Assembly: GCF_012927085.1 (NCBI RefSeq)
Contig: NZ_JABBFX010000003.1
Span: forward strand, 248,001-312,000
Direction: 5' to 3'
DNA from: Ramlibacter agri
Lineage (GTDB): Bacteria; Pseudomonadota; Gammaproteobacteria; Burkholderiales; Burkholderiaceae_C
DNA: 64,000 nt
Below the pieces are notes generated by a model. The model was not told the origin of the DNA, ran no database searches, and was given only the letters and a program-made list of their open reading frames with translations. Shown here in pieces: positions 24,422 to 33,280 of this stretch (position 1 is its first letter; every line of letters starts with the position of its first letter). The position numbers were made by a program, and so were the translations under genes.

Positions 24422-24778
24422 ATGGAATATCTTCTGCTGCTGCACGCCGACCCCGAAGGCATGAAGGCCCTGCCCAAGGACACCCAGGCCGCCGCGCTGG
24501 CCGCCTATCGGGCCTATACCAACGCCGCGCGTGAAGCCGGCGTGCTGCTGTCCTCCAACCGCCTGCGGCCGGGCGCCATGTCGACGTCCGTGCGCATGCG
24601 TGACGGCAAGACCGACGTCCAGAACGGCCCTTTCATCGAGACGCGCGAAGAGTTGGGCGGCTACTACCTGATCGACGTGCCCGACCTGGACACGGCGCTG
24701 TCGTGGGCCGCGCGCTGCCCGGCTTCGGCGTACGGGACGGTCGAAGTGCGTCCGATCTGGCCGATGAACGAGTACTGA
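24422..24778 (+). CDS. YCII-related (DGPF) domain protein
   Basis: A 118-aa protein of the YCII/DGPF family: MEYLLLLHADPEGM at the start, VQNGPFIETREELGGYYLIDV in the middle (the DGPF-type motif, here NGPF), and WAARCPASAYGTVEVRPIW at the end. Dimeric ferredoxin-like fold; biochemical role unknown. Such genes commonly sit beside ECF42-type sigma factors, as here: the sigma gene starts 2 bp after this stop. A perfect palindrome lies just upstream. Confidence 0.88.
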   Translation: MEYLLLLHADPEGMKALPKDTQAAALAAYRAYTNAAREAGVLLSSNRLRPGAMSTSVRMRDGKTDVQNGPFIETREELGGYYLIDVPDLDTALSWAARCPASAYGTVEVRPIWPMNEY

Positions 24779-24780
24779 GC

Positions 24781-26010
24781 GTGACGCTTGCCACCGACGC
24801 CGCGGAGGCTGCGGCGCGCCGCAGCTACGGCAAGCTGGTGGCCTTCCTGGCCGCCCGCACGCGCGACGTCGCGGGCGCGGAGGACGCGCTGGCGGAAGCC
24901 TTCGCCAGCGCGCTCACCGACTGGCCGCGCACCGGCGTGCCGGCCAATCCCGAAGCCTGGCTGCTGACGGTGGCGCGCCGGCGCCAGGTGGATGCGGTGC
25001 GCGGGCGCTTCCGTGCCGAATCGGCTTCGGAGCACCTGCAACTGCTGGACGAACTGGCGGAGCCGCCGGAGGACGGCGGCATCCCGGACGATCGCCTGCG
25101 CCTGCTGCTGGTGTGCGCGCACCCGGCGCTGCCGGCCAACGTGCGGGCGCCGCTGATGCTGCAGGCGGTGCTGGGCTTCGACGCGGCCGCGATCGGTTCG
25201 GCCTTCCTGGTGGCGCCGGCCGCGATGGGCCAGCGGCTGGTGCGCGCCAAGGCCAAGATCCGCGAGGCGCGCATCGCCTTCGAAGTGCCGCCGCGCTCGC
25301 ACTGGCCCGAGCGGCTCGACTCGGTGCTGGCCGCCGTCTACGCGGCGTACGCAGAAGGCTGGAGCGACGCCGAGGGCACCGACCCGCGGCGTCGCAACCT
25401 GGCGGAAGAAGCGCTGTGGCTGGTGCGCTTGCTCGCCAGCCTGCTGCCCGAAGAAGCCGAGGTGCTGGGCCTGCTGGCGCTGATGCTGCACGCGCACGCG
25501 CGCCGGCACGCGCGCCGCGGTCCTGCGGGCGCCTACGTGCCGCTGGCGCAGCAGGACGTGGCGCGCTGGGACCTGCCGATGATCGAGGAGGCGGAGGCCC
25601 TGCTGCTGCGCGCGAGCGAGCTGCAGTCGCCGGGGCGCTACCAGCTCGAAGCGGCGCTGCAGTCGGCGCATGCGCTGCGGCGGCATGGGCTCGCCCCGGA
25701 CTGGGACGCCATCGTCGAACTCTATGCGGCGCTGGAGCGGATGACGGGCTCGCCGCTGGCAGCGCTCAATCGCGCGGTGGCGCTGTCGCATGCGCAGGAT
25801 GCGGTAGCGGGCTTGCAGGCGCTGGAGGCGATTACCGAGGTGCAGCGTCTTGCTGATTACCAGCCGTATTGGGCGGCACGGGCGGATTTGTTGGCTCGTG
25901 CCGGGCGCGGGCAGGAGGCCAGCAAGGCGTATGAGCGCGCGATCGGCCTGGAGCCGGATCCGGCGGTGCGGGCTTTCCTGCAAACCAGGCTGGCCGCGGT
26001 GAATTCGTAA
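24781..26010 (+). CDS. ECF42-type RNA polymerase sigma factor
   Basis: A 409-aa extracytoplasmic-function sigma factor with a long C-terminal extension. Residues about 12-80 resemble sigma region 2 (LVAFLAARTRDVAGAEDALAEAFASAL...PEAWLLTVARRRQVDAVR); region 4 lies near 110-160 (FDAAAIGSAFLVAPAAMGQRLVRAKAKIR); residues about 170-409 are a helical TPR-like extension (ALNRAVALSHAQDAVAGLQAL). This architecture and the adjacent YCII gene match the ECF42 group, whose extension is needed for activity; no anti-sigma factor is expected or seen. GTG at 24781 is taken as the start, two bases after the YCII stop. Confidence 0.87.
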   Translation: MTLATDAAEAAARRSYGKLVAFLAARTRDVAGAEDALAEAFASALTDWPRTGVPANPEAWLLTVARRRQVDAVRGRFRAESASEHLQLLDELAEPPEDGGIPDDRLRLLLVCAHPALPANVRAPLMLQAVLGFDAAAIGSAFLVAPAAMGQRLVRAKAKIREARIAFEVPPRSHWPERLDSVLAAVYAAYAEGWSDAEGTDPRRRNLAEEALWLVRLLASLLPEEAEVLGLLALMLHAHARRHARRGPAGAYVPLAQQDVARWDLPMIEEAEALLLRASELQSPGRYQLEAALQSAHALRRHGLAPDWDAIVELYAALERMTGSPLAALNRAVALSHAQDAVAGLQALEAITEVQRLADYQPYWAARADLLARAGRGQEASKAYERAIGLEPDPAVRAFLQTRLAAVNS

Positions 26011-26019
26011 GCGGGAAAC

Positions 26020-26376
26020 TTAGTGGAGATCGTCCGGGGTGAGCTCGATCGGCTGCCCGTGCGGCGTGCGCTCCGCCGCATGCTCCCAGCCATGCTGGTA
26101 GCGTGCCAGTTCCTCCTGCGACGTCACCGACTTCGCCGCCACGATGTCTTCCAGTGCGCCCAGCCAGTGCACGTAATAGGTGTCGCCAAGGTCCGCATCG
26201 CCGGCCGCCTGCGCCCGCGCGATCCGCTTCGCCAGCGCTTCCGCCCATTCCGGCCAAGTGAACAGCCCGCGTTCGTGCAGCGACAGCGCCATCGCGAAGG
26301 CTTGGGCCTGCCAGGGCGCGGCGAACACCGGCCCGTCCGCGTCCTGCGGCAGGTGCGGCAGCGGCGGGAGCTTCAT
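26020..26376 (-). CDS. nitrile hydratase accessory protein
   Basis: A 118-aa protein related to the N-terminal part of nitrile hydratase beta subunits (FAAPWQAQAFAMALSLHERGLFTWPEWAEALAKRI, then DTYYVHWLGALEDIV). Such small activators deliver cobalt or aid the alpha-subunit swap during maturation. Start at 26376 chosen where homology begins and because it overlaps the beta-subunit stop (ATGA). Last gene of the alpha-beta-accessory operon. No nickel/cobalt transporter or amidase gene is adjacent. Confidence 0.85.
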   Translation of the reverse strand: MKLPPLPHLPQDADGPVFAAPWQAQAFAMALSLHERGLFTWPEWAEALAKRIARAQAAGDADLGDTYYVHWLGALEDIVAAKSVTSQEELARYQHGWEHAAERTPHGQPIELTPDDLH

Positions 26377-27032
26377 GCGGCCTCCAGGTAGGACTGCCAG
26401 GCATCGACCGAGACGCGCAGGCCCGGCGCCGCATCCGCGCCCCACAGTTCCTCGCCCTCGAACACCACCGTGTACAAGGCCTCGGGCCGTTCACCCAGGC
26501 CTTGCGCGTGGGCGTCGGGGAAGACATGGCAGCCGTGCAGACGCTCGACGACGCCGCACTTGCCGTGCACGTAGCCGGGGAGCCGCGTGTGATGCGGGAC
26601 GGCTTCGGCGCGGGTGCGCACCCGTTGGCCGATGGCGAACAGCGGCTTCTCGGGGCACGCACGCAAGGTCGGCGAGCCGCGGGCGAGCGCTGCGCCGACC
26701 TCGCCCGCGTGCAGCACACGCTTGACGCTCGCCGGCGCATGCAGCATGCGGCCCGCCTCGATCTCGGCGGGGGTGAGCTGGCCGCGCTCCTCCATCAGCT
26801 TTTCCAGGGCCGCGATCCAGATCGCGTAGTAGCTGCGCTGCGCGTAGTCCGGCAAGGTCTCGCGGGCGGCGCGGCTCATGTCCAGGTTCCAGCTGCCGGT
26901 GGCGCCCATGGCCAGCGTGAGCGCCAGCGCCTGCGGCTCCCAGCTGGCGTGCCACAGCTCGCCTTCGGCTTCGGGCCGCACGGGCCCGTGTCCGGGCTGG
27001 CCGCCCAGATCGGCGTGCGATCGGTAAGTCAT
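26373..27032 (-). CDS. nthB: nitrile hydratase subunit beta
   Basis: A 219-aa beta subunit of nitrile hydratase, which converts nitriles to amides. Seen: [16 protein letters not shown] at the N terminus (typical DLGG start), [30 protein letters not shown], and the C-terminal SH3-like barrel [36 protein letters not shown]. Arg residues in the barrel contact the alpha-subunit metal loop in known structures. Coupled by 4-bp overlaps with the alpha gene upstream and the accessory gene downstream. Confidence 0.93.
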   Translation of the reverse strand: MTYRSHADLGGQPGHGPVRPEAEGELWHASWEPQALALTLAMGATGSWNLDMSRAARETLPDYAQRSYYAIWIAALEKLMEERGQLTPAEIEAGRMLHAPASVKRVLHAGEVGAALARGSPTLRACPEKPLFAIGQRVRTRAEAVPHHTRLPGYVHGKCGVVERLHGCHVFPDAHAQGLGERPEALYTVVFEGEELWGADAAPGLRVSVDAWQSYLEAA

Positions 27033-27634
27033 GGCTGCAGCGGCAGGCCGGTGCCGATCATGCTGTCGCGCGTCACCAGCGCGGCCAGCTGTATTTCATC
27101 CAGGCGTTCGCTGCCAGGCGGCCGCTGCGGCAGGACGAGGTAGCGCACTTCGGCGGTCGAATCCCAGACGCGGACCTGCTTGTCAACCGGCAAGGTCACG
27201 CCGAAATCGGCGAGCACGCCACGCGGGTCGCGCACCGCGCGCGAGCGATAGGGCGCGCTCTTGTACCAGGTGGGCGGCAGGCCCAGCACCGGCCACGGAT
27301 AGCAGCTGCACAGGGTGCACACCACCATGTTGTGCACTTCGTCGGTGTTCTCCACGACCACCATGTGTTCGCCTTGCCGGCCTTCGTAGCCCAGCGATGC
27401 GATGGCGGCGCTGGCGTCGCGCAGCAGCCAGTCGTGGAACTGCGGGTCGGACCAGGCGCGCGCCACCACGCGTGCGCCGTTGCGCGGGCCGATGCGTGTC
27501 TGGTAAGTGTCGATCAGGAGATCCAGTGCGCCCGGGTCGATGTAGCCCTTCTGCGCCAGGATCGTCTGCAGCGCCCGCACCCGCAAGTCCATCGGGTCCA
27601 GGTCGCTGTGGTCCTCATGCTCGTGGTCGTGCAT
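27029..27634 (-). CDS. nthA: nitrile hydratase subunit alpha, cobalt-type
   Basis: A 201-aa catalytic subunit carrying the metal-claw motif [11 protein letters not shown], where three Cys and backbone amides bind the metal. Thr after the first Cys (CTLC) indicates the cobalt type; iron enzymes have CSLC. The His/Asp-rich N terminus ([11 protein letters not shown]) might help metal loading. Gene order alpha-beta-accessory is more usual for iron enzymes, while many classical cobalt operons run beta-alpha, so the motif and the order are a slight mismatch. It begins 6 bp after a short IclR-type HTH gene on the same strand. Confidence 0.93.
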   Translation of the reverse strand: MHDHEHEDHSDLDPMDLRVRALQTILAQKGYIDPGALDLLIDTYQTRIGPRNGARVVARAWSDPQFHDWLLRDASAAIASLGYEGRQGEHMVVVENTDEVHNMVVCTLCSCYPWPVLGLPPTWYKSAPYRSRAVRDPRGVLADFGVTLPVDKQVRVWDSTAEVRYLVLPQRPPGSERLDEIQLAALVTRDSMIGTGLPLQP

Positions 27635-27640
27635 GCCCCA

Positions 27641-27928
27641 TTATTCACCTCCGGCCGCGAGCGGGCTCCCGAGTTCGGCCACGCGCGCGCCGAGGCGATA
27701 GCCCGCATGGCCGCGCCCGTCGTCCGCCTGTTCCAGGTAGCCCAGGCAGGTGAGCGTGAACGTGAGGCGCGAGACGGTGGACTTGGGCAGCTGCGTGCGG
27801 CGTGCCAGCTCCAGGTTGCCGAGCACGCGCTCGCCGGTGCGGAAGGCCGCCAGCAGGGCAAGCCCGCGCGCCAGCGCCGTCACGAACTGGCGCTGCTCCT
27901 GGCCGGGAAGGTAGGTTGGGTTTTGCAT
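27641..27928 (-). CDS. IclR-type helix-turn-helix protein lacking the effector domain
   Basis: A 95-aa protein consisting of little more than the IclR winged helix-turn-helix: VTALARGLALLAAFRTGERVLGNLELARRTQLPKSTVSRLTFTLTCLGYLE, then YRLGARV. Normal IclR proteins are about 250 aa with a C-terminal ligand-binding domain; here the frame ends at LGSPLAAGGE. The stop lies 6 bp before nthA and no remnant of a C-terminal domain exists in another frame, so the short form may be real rather than freshly broken. It probably regulates the nitrile hydratase operon that it heads. A TTTGCA/TGCAAA inverted repeat overlaps its start. Confidence 0.75.
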   Translation of the reverse strand: MQNPTYLPGQEQRQFVTALARGLALLAAFRTGERVLGNLELARRTQLPKSTVSRLTFTLTCLGYLEQADDGRGHAGYRLGARVAELGSPLAAGGE

Positions 27929-27951
27929 ATGGGTGCCGTTTGTAGTGCAAA
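27922..27951. promoter_or_regulatory. inverted repeat TTTGCA-N18-TGCAAA at the IclR-HTH start
   Basis: Six-base arms (TTTGCA and TGCAAA) flank 18 bases in the gap between the IclR-type HTH gene and the divergent chemoreceptor gene, overlapping the HTH start codon. It could be an autoregulatory site. The arms are short, so chance is possible. Confidence 0.35.
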
Positions 27952-28045
27952 GTATTCGGTTTGACACCCGGGCAACTGCTGACCAGAATCGGCCGCGAGG
28001 AAGACGTCGCGTTCCGTGAAGCGGAACCAAGGAGGAGAACATCCC

Positions 28046-29587
28046 ATGGCCGCCACGCTGCCAGCCTTGCCTTTTCCCGAATCGAACTCGCCGCGGATTG
28101 CGCCTCGCGCCTCCCTGCGATTGCGGCTTGCTTTTGCGCTGGGTGGCCTCGGCGCGTTGCTTTTTGCCATCGTCCTGGCGGCCTGGCTGCTGCCTGCGGA
28201 GGCCGCCCTGCCCACCATCGGGGTGCTGGCCCTCGTTGCGCTGGCCTGGTGTGCCGCGATCGCGGCCTGGCTGTGGCTGCGGTTCGCGCGTCCGCTGGAC
28301 CATGCGCTGGCCGCCGCGCGCCGCCTCGGCGCCGGCGACCTGACCGGCGAGGTCGCCGTGCAGGGCGCGGGCGAGTTCCGCCCGCTGCTGGCGGCGCTGC
28401 GCGAGGTGCACGAGCGCCTGTTCGGCGTGGTGAGCCAGGTGCGCACCGGCACCACCAGCGTCGCCTCCACTTCCTCGCAGATCAACCGCGACAACGATGC
28501 GCTGGCGCAACGCACGGACGCCCAATCGACCTTCCTGCAGGCGACCGCGGCTTCGATCGAGCAGCTGGCGGCCGCCGTGCACCACAACGCCGAAAGCGCG
28601 CAGCAGGCCGATGCGCTGGTGGCTTCCGCCAGCGTGCGCGCGGCCGAAGGCGGCGCCGTGATGCAGGAAGTGGTCCGGACCATGGGCTCCATCCGAGACG
28701 GCTCGCGCAGCATCGTCGACATCATCGCGGTCATCGACGGCATCGCCTTCCAGACCAACATCCTGGCGCTGAACGCCGCGGTGGAAGCGGCCCGCGCCGG
28801 CGAGCAGGGCCGCGGCTTCGCGGTGGTGGCGAGCGAAGTGCGCAGCCTGGCGCAGCGCAGCGCCGCGGCCGCCAGGGAGGTAAAGGCGTTGATCGACGCT
28901 TCGGTGGCCCAGGTCGACGCCGGCGGCGTGCTGGTCGACAAGGCAGGCAAGGCCATGGACGAAATCGTCGCCTCGGTGCAGCAGGTGGCGGGGCGCATCG
29001 GCCAGATCAGCGCCGGCAGCCGCGAGCAGAGCGAAGGCCTCGCCAGCGTCAACGAGTCGGTGGCGAAGATCGACCATGCCACGCAGGCCAACGCCACGCT
29101 GGTGAAGCTGGCCGCGCGCACCGCGGTGACTTTGAACGAGCAGGGCGTGGCGCTCTTGAAATCGGTGGCCGTCTTCGACCTGGGCGCGCGTGAGCACGGC
29201 AACGCACAGGAAGCGATGGACCTGGTTCGCGGCGGCCACGAGCACCTGCGCAGCCAGGGCCAGCAGGCGCTGGTGGACGACGTGAACCTGCTGGGCCAGG
29301 GCCGCTTCGTCGACCGCGACCTCTACCTGATGCTGATCCGCGTCGACGACCAGAACTTCGTCGCGCACGGCAACAACCCGCGCGTGCTGGGCCTGGGCCG
29401 CCAGAGCAAGGACGTGGACGGCAAGGCCTTCGTGCAGGACATGGTGCGCCTCGCCTGCAGCAAGGCCGAAGGCGGCTGGGTCGACTACAAGTGGGCGCAC
29501 CCGGTGACGAACGAGATCCTCACCAAGTCCTCGTTCGTGCAGCGCGCAGGCGACGTGGTCATCGCCTGCGGCATCTACAAGGACTAG
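28046..29587 (+). CDS. methyl-accepting chemotaxis protein with C-terminal Cache domain
   Basis: A 513-aa chemoreceptor. Two transmembrane helices (about residues 28-49 and 56-79) are separated by only a few residues, so there is no periplasmic sensor. A HAMP region follows, then the signalling hairpin with [44 protein letters not shown] near 231-275. The last about 110 residues are a single Cache (sCache_2-type) module: [27 protein letters not shown], then [25 protein letters not shown] and VIACGIYKD. Cache modules are normally N-terminal and extracytoplasmic; here topology puts it in the cytoplasm. Start at 28046 has AAGGAGGAG upstream. Confidence 0.9.
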   Translation: MAATLPALPFPESNSPRIAPRASLRLRLAFALGGLGALLFAIVLAAWLLPAEAALPTIGVLALVALAWCAAIAAWLWLRFARPLDHALAAARRLGAGDLTGEVAVQGAGEFRPLLAALREVHERLFGVVSQVRTGTTSVASTSSQINRDNDALAQRTDAQSTFLQATAASIEQLAAAVHHNAESAQQADALVASASVRAAEGGAVMQEVVRTMGSIRDGSRSIVDIIAVIDGIAFQTNILALNAAVEAARAGEQGRGFAVVASEVRSLAQRSAAAAREVKALIDASVAQVDAGGVLVDKAGKAMDEIVASVQQVAGRIGQISAGSREQSEGLASVNESVAKIDHATQANATLVKLAARTAVTLNEQGVALLKSVAVFDLGAREHGNAQEAMDLVRGGHEHLRSQGQQALVDDVNLLGQGRFVDRDLYLMLIRVDDQNFVAHGNNPRVLGLGRQSKDVDGKAFVQDMVRLACSKAEGGWVDYKWAHPVTNEILTKSSFVQRAGDVVIACGIYKD

Positions 29588-29814
29588 CGCGAAGCGACGG
29601 TGTGGCGCTCGTTGTGCGCCACGCGCTCTTCCTTGTTGGCGTGGTGGCGGCCGATCAGGCAGCCGGCGGTGGCGCCCAGCAGGCCGTGGTGGTGGACGAA
29701 GTGGCCGGCGACGCCGCCGACGGCGGCGCCCTTGATGCAGCCCTTGGCGTAAGCGCCGGGCGCCGCGAAGGCGAGCGAGGCCAGCAGGACGGTGGCAAGC
29801 AGAGGGGTCTTCAT
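29584..29814 (-). CDS. small exported glycine-rich hypothetical protein
   Basis: A 76-aa protein: signal peptide [23 protein letters not shown], then a short Gly/His-rich mature part of about 53 residues with two Cys ([31 protein letters not shown]), which looks like one glycine-zipper hairpin. Start at 29814 chosen for the signal peptide, with GAGGAAC upstream; the frame extends further. It overlaps the chemoreceptor stop by 4 bp on the opposite strand. Function unknown. Confidence 0.65.
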   Translation of the reverse strand: MKTPLLATVLLASLAFAAPGAYAKGCIKGAAVGGVAGHFVHHHGLLGATAGCLIGRHHANKEERVAHNERHTVASR

Positions 29815-29942
29815 GTTGTGTTCCTCGAAGTGAATGCCTCGATTCTGGGAAACGACGCGCGCCGCCCGCGTCGGAGCACGGCCGCAGGTGGCGTCGGAAC
29901 AGGCCCGCAGCGCTACACTGCGGCGCAACCGGAAGTACCCCG

Positions 29943-30410
29943 ATGACCCAGCTCGCCACCCCCTCCCTCCAGTTCTTCGCCGACCTCTCCGTGCAGGTCG
30001 ATCGCCCGCAGGAAGTGGGCCGCGTCTTCAACGCGCAGCGGCGCGTCATTCCGATCCTCGGTGGCGAGGTGCAGGGTGAGGGCTGGCGCGGCCGCGTGCT
30101 GCCGGGCGGCGCGGACTTCCAGCTGATCGCAAGCGACACCGTGGCGCAGCTCGATGCGCGCTACGTGATCGAGACCGATGGCGGCGACCGCATCTTCGTG
30201 CAGAACCGCGCCCTGCGTTCGGCGCCGGCCCAGATCACCGCCAAGCTGATCCGCGGCGAGCCGGTGGACCCGTCGCAGGTCTACTTCCGTTGCGTGCCGA
30301 CCTTCGAGACTTCGTCGCAGGCGCTGGGCTGGATCAACGAGCGCATCTTCGTCGGCACCGGCGCGCGGTACCCGGACCGGGTGCAGATCCGCGTGTTCAC
30401 GCTGCTGTGA
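29943..30410 (+). CDS. DUF3237 domain-containing protein
   Basis: A 155-aa protein of the DUF3237 family, small beta-barrel proteins of unknown function. Landmarks: QFFADLSVQVDRPQEVG (start), RRVIPILGGEVQGEGWRGRVLPGGADFQL, DARYVIETDGGDRIFVQNRALR, and VYFRCVPTFETSS...WINERIFVGTG. Its stop overlaps the ribokinase start (TGATG), suggesting co-translation. In other bacteria, members occur among aromatic and sugar degradation genes; here the partner is a sugar kinase. Confidence 0.85.
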   Translation: MTQLATPSLQFFADLSVQVDRPQEVGRVFNAQRRVIPILGGEVQGEGWRGRVLPGGADFQLIASDTVAQLDARYVIETDGGDRIFVQNRALRSAPAQITAKLIRGEPVDPSQVYFRCVPTFETSSQALGWINERIFVGTGARYPDRVQIRVFTLL

Positions 30411-31309
30411 TGAGCGTCGCCGTCTTCGGCAGCCTCAACATGGACCTGGTGGTCCGCGTGCCGCGCATGCCCGAAGCGGGCGAGACGCTCACCGGCCGCA
30501 GCTTCCTCACCAACCCCGGCGGCAAGGGCGCCAACCAGGCGGTGGCCTGCGCGCGGCAAGGCGCGCGCGTCGCGATGGTGGGACGGGTGGGTGACGATGC
30601 CTTCGGCGCGGAGTTGCGTTCAGCGTTGGCGGTGCAGGGCGTCGATGCCTCCGGTGTGCTGGAGACGCCCGGCGTGAGCACCGGCGTCGCTGCGATCCTG
30701 GTGGACGACGGCGCGCAGAACTGCATCTCGGTCGTGCCTGGCGCGAATGGACAGGTGGCCGAAGCCGATGCCGACGCGATGCGGCTGGCAGGGACGAAGT
30801 TGCTGTTGCTGCAGTTGGAAGTGCCGATGGCCGCCGTGCTGCGCGCCGCGCAGGTGGCGCGCGCGGCGGGCTGCCAGGTGCTGCTCAATCCCGCGCCGGC
30901 GCAGGCCTTGCCGGAAGCGCTGTGGCCGCTGGTCGACATCCTGGTGCTGAACGAGATCGAGGCGAAGCTGCTGGGCGGCTTGGCGGATGTCCATGCAGGC
31001 AATGCCGCGGAGGCTGCGGCGCAGTTGTCCGCGCGCGGCCCACGAGATGTGATCGTCACGCTGGGCGCCGAGGGCGCGGTGTGGTTCGCAGATGGCAAGT
31101 CACGTCACTTCCCGGCGCCTCAGGTCCGGGCCGTCGACACGACCGCGGCCGGCGACACCTTCATCGGTGCGCTGGCGGCCTTGCTGGTGGAAGGCGCGAC
31201 GATGGACCGCGCCGTGGAGCATGCGATCCGCGCGGCGGCCATCGCCGTCACGCGCGTCGGTGCGCAAGCTTCCATGCCGACGCGCGCCGAAGTCCTTACT
31301 CGGTCTTGA
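30410..31309 (+). CDS. rbsK: ribokinase (PfkB family)
   Basis: A 299-aa carbohydrate kinase that phosphorylates ribose (or a related sugar) at O5 with ATP. PfkB signatures are both present: NPGGKGANQAVACARQGARVAMVG near the N terminus (sugar binding) and VDTTAAGDTFIGALAALL near the C terminus, with the catalytic Asp in AAGDTF. NGSLNMDLV-type start (VAVFGSLNMDLVV) is typical of ribokinase. Coupled to the DUF3237 gene by TGATG. No ABC ribose transporter is adjacent. It converges on a Bug gene with a 14-bp overlap. As the only PfkB kinase in the window it might also act on other substrates. Confidence 0.88.
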   Translation: MSVAVFGSLNMDLVVRVPRMPEAGETLTGRSFLTNPGGKGANQAVACARQGARVAMVGRVGDDAFGAELRSALAVQGVDASGVLETPGVSTGVAAILVDDGAQNCISVVPGANGQVAEADADAMRLAGTKLLLLQLEVPMAAVLRAAQVARAAGCQVLLNPAPAQALPEALWPLVDILVLNEIEAKLLGGLADVHAGNAAEAAAQLSARGPRDVIVTLGAEGAVWFADGKSRHFPAPQVRAVDTTAAGDTFIGALAALLVEGATMDRAVEHAIRAAAIAVTRVGAQASMPTRAEVLTRS

Positions 31310-32261
31310 TCCCCTGGCTCTGGATCACGTCGCCCCACCGCGCCATCTCCGCCTTCACGAACTCGCGCAGCTGCTGCGGCGTGCCCGATTCCGGCGTCAG
31401 GCCCAAGGCGGCGAAGCGGTCCCGCACACCGGGTTCGGCAAGCGCTTGCCGCAGCAGCCCGTTCAGGCGTTCCACGCCCGCGGCCGGCACGTTGCGCGCC
31501 GCCATCACGCAGGCCCAGCCGCTGATGACGAAGTCGTTGCCCAGCGTGCGCAGCAAGGGGACGTTGGGCATGGAGGCCAGGGGCGCGGCGGACGTCACCG
31601 CGAGCGCGCGCAGCCGGCCGCTCTGGATCATCGGTTGCGCCACCGGCAGGTTGAACACGCCCAGCGCCACGGTGCCCGACACCACGTCGGGGATCAGCAC
31701 CGCATCGCCCTTGTAGGCCACCGGCACGAAGCGCGTCTTCAGCCGCCGATTGAGCAGCTCGGTGGTCAGGTGCGACAGCGTGCCGATGCCGCTGTTGCCG
31801 GCATTGACCTCGCCGCGGCGCGCGCGCTCCATCAAGTCGTCGAGCGACTTGATCGGCGAATCGGCCGCCACCGCGAACACTTCCGGCTGCGAAGAGATCA
31901 TGCTCACCGGCTGCAGGTCGGTCGCGATGTCGTAGCCCAGGTCCTTGTTCAGCCACGGCGCGATCGTCATGCTGGTGCTCCCGAGCAGCAGCATGTGGTC
32001 GTCGTTGCTCTTGGCCACGTAGCGCGTGCCCGGGATGCCTCCGGCGCCGGGGCGGTTCTCCACCACCACGGTCTGGCCGATGCGCGGGCCGACCAGTTCG
32101 GCCAGGATGCGCAGCGAAGCATTGCCGGCGCCGCCCGCCGCGAAGGGCACGACGGCGGTGATGGGCCGCGCGGGCCAATTCCCCTGGGCGCGCGCGGGTT
32201 GCGCCGCGAGCGCCGCGCCCGCCACCGCTCCCAGCAGCAGCTGGCGTCTTTGTTGGTCCAT
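31296..32261 (-). CDS. Bug-family tripartite tricarboxylate transporter substrate-binding protein
   Basis: A 321-aa periplasmic receptor. The N terminus MDQQRRQLLLGAVAGAALA resembles a Tat-type signal (twin Arg). Family motifs: WPARPITAVVPFAAGGAGN and ENRPGAGGIPGTRYVAKSNDDH, a slightly divergent second motif in which the usual DGYT is replaced by DDHM. It is the distal gene of the sugar-acid operon, 8 bp after another Bug gene, and presumably binds a sugar acid or lactone (inference). Confidence 0.88.
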   Translation of the reverse strand: MDQQRRQLLLGAVAGAALAAQPARAQGNWPARPITAVVPFAAGGAGNASLRILAELVGPRIGQTVVVENRPGAGGIPGTRYVAKSNDDHMLLLGSTSMTIAPWLNKDLGYDIATDLQPVSMISSQPEVFAVAADSPIKSLDDLMERARRGEVNAGNSGIGTLSHLTTELLNRRLKTRFVPVAYKGDAVLIPDVVSGTVALGVFNLPVAQPMIQSGRLRALAVTSAAPLASMPNVPLLRTLGNDFVISGWACVMAARNVPAAGVERLNGLLRQALAEPGVRDRFAALGLTPESGTPQQLREFVKAEMARWGDVIQSQGIKTE

Positions 32262-32269
32262 CGTCGTCC

Positions 32270-33253
32270 TCACTCCGCGTGGATGCCGGCCTGCTTGACC
32301 AGCTTCTTGTAGAACTCGTACTCGTCGTCCATCACCTTCGCGAACTCGGGCGCGCTGGAGCCGACCCGCACCACGCCCAGGTCGCGCAGGCGCTGCTCCG
32401 CCGCCGGCGTGCGCAGGTAGGCCTGGATCTCGTCGGACAGCCGCTTCACGATGGCCGGCGGCGTGCCGGCCGGCGCCACCACGCCGTGCCAGGGCTTGAT
32501 CTCGAAGCCGGGCACCGTGTCCGCGATCGGCGGCACGTCGGGTGCGAAGAAGGCGCGCTCCTTGGTGGAGATGCCCAGCGCCCGCAGTTTGCCGGCTTGC
32601 ACCTGCGGCCACGAGGTGGCCGCGGCATCCATCGAGGCCAGCACCTGGCCGCCCATCAGGTCGGTCTCCATCGGCGCGGAGCCCTTGTAGGGCACGTGGA
32701 TCGCGCGGGTGCCCGTCATCTGCAGGAACAGCTCCATGCCCACGTGCAGCGAGGAGCCGGCGCCGGAGGAACCGTAAGGGGTCTTGCCGCCGCTGGACTT
32801 CAGGTAGGAGATGAACTCCGGCACGGTGCGCGCCGGCACCTTCTCCGCGTTCACCACCAGGATCAGCGGCGTCACGCCCACCAGCGAGATGGGCGCGAAG
32901 GCCTTCACCGGTTCGAAGGGATAGCCCTGCGGCCGCACCGCCGGATTGATCGCGTTGGCGGCGACGTTGCCCAGGCCGATGGTGTAGCCGTCGGGCGCTG
33001 CTTTCGCCACGACGTCCATGCCGATGCTGCTGCCGGCGCCGGCGCGGTTATCCACCACCACGGCCTGCCCCAGCTTGCCGGTGAGGTGGTCGGCGATCAG
33101 CCGCGCCATCGCGTCGGCGGCGCCGCCGGGCGGCACCGGTACGATGAACTTGATCGGCTTGCCGGGCCAGTTCGCCGTCTGTGCGCCAGCCATGCAGGCG
33201 CAGGCGGCGAGCGCGGCCGCGACCAGCACGGCGCGGCGGGACTTCTGCATCAT
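32270..33253 (-). CDS. Bug-family tripartite tricarboxylate transporter substrate-binding protein
   Basis: A 327-aa periplasmic receptor with signal peptide MMQKSRRAVLVAAALAACACMAGAQ and the motifs WPGKPIKFIVPVPPGGAAD and DNRAGAGSSIGMDVVAKAAPDGYTI. It lies 27 bp after the DgoK-type kinase and 8 bp before a second Bug gene on the same strand. Two receptors in one operon may serve uptake of two related substrates, or one may act in sensing. Ligands unknown. Confidence 0.9.
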   Translation of the reverse strand: MMQKSRRAVLVAAALAACACMAGAQTANWPGKPIKFIVPVPPGGAADAMARLIADHLTGKLGQAVVVDNRAGAGSSIGMDVVAKAAPDGYTIGLGNVAANAINPAVRPQGYPFEPVKAFAPISLVGVTPLILVVNAEKVPARTVPEFISYLKSSGGKTPYGSSGAGSSLHVGMELFLQMTGTRAIHVPYKGSAPMETDLMGGQVLASMDAAATSWPQVQAGKLRALGISTKERAFFAPDVPPIADTVPGFEIKPWHGVVAPAGTPPAIVKRLSDEIQAYLRTPAAEQRLRDLGVVRVGSSAPEFAKVMDDEYEFYKKLVKQAGIHAE

Positions 33254-33280
33254 CCTTGTCTCCTTGCTTGTCGTCGTTGT

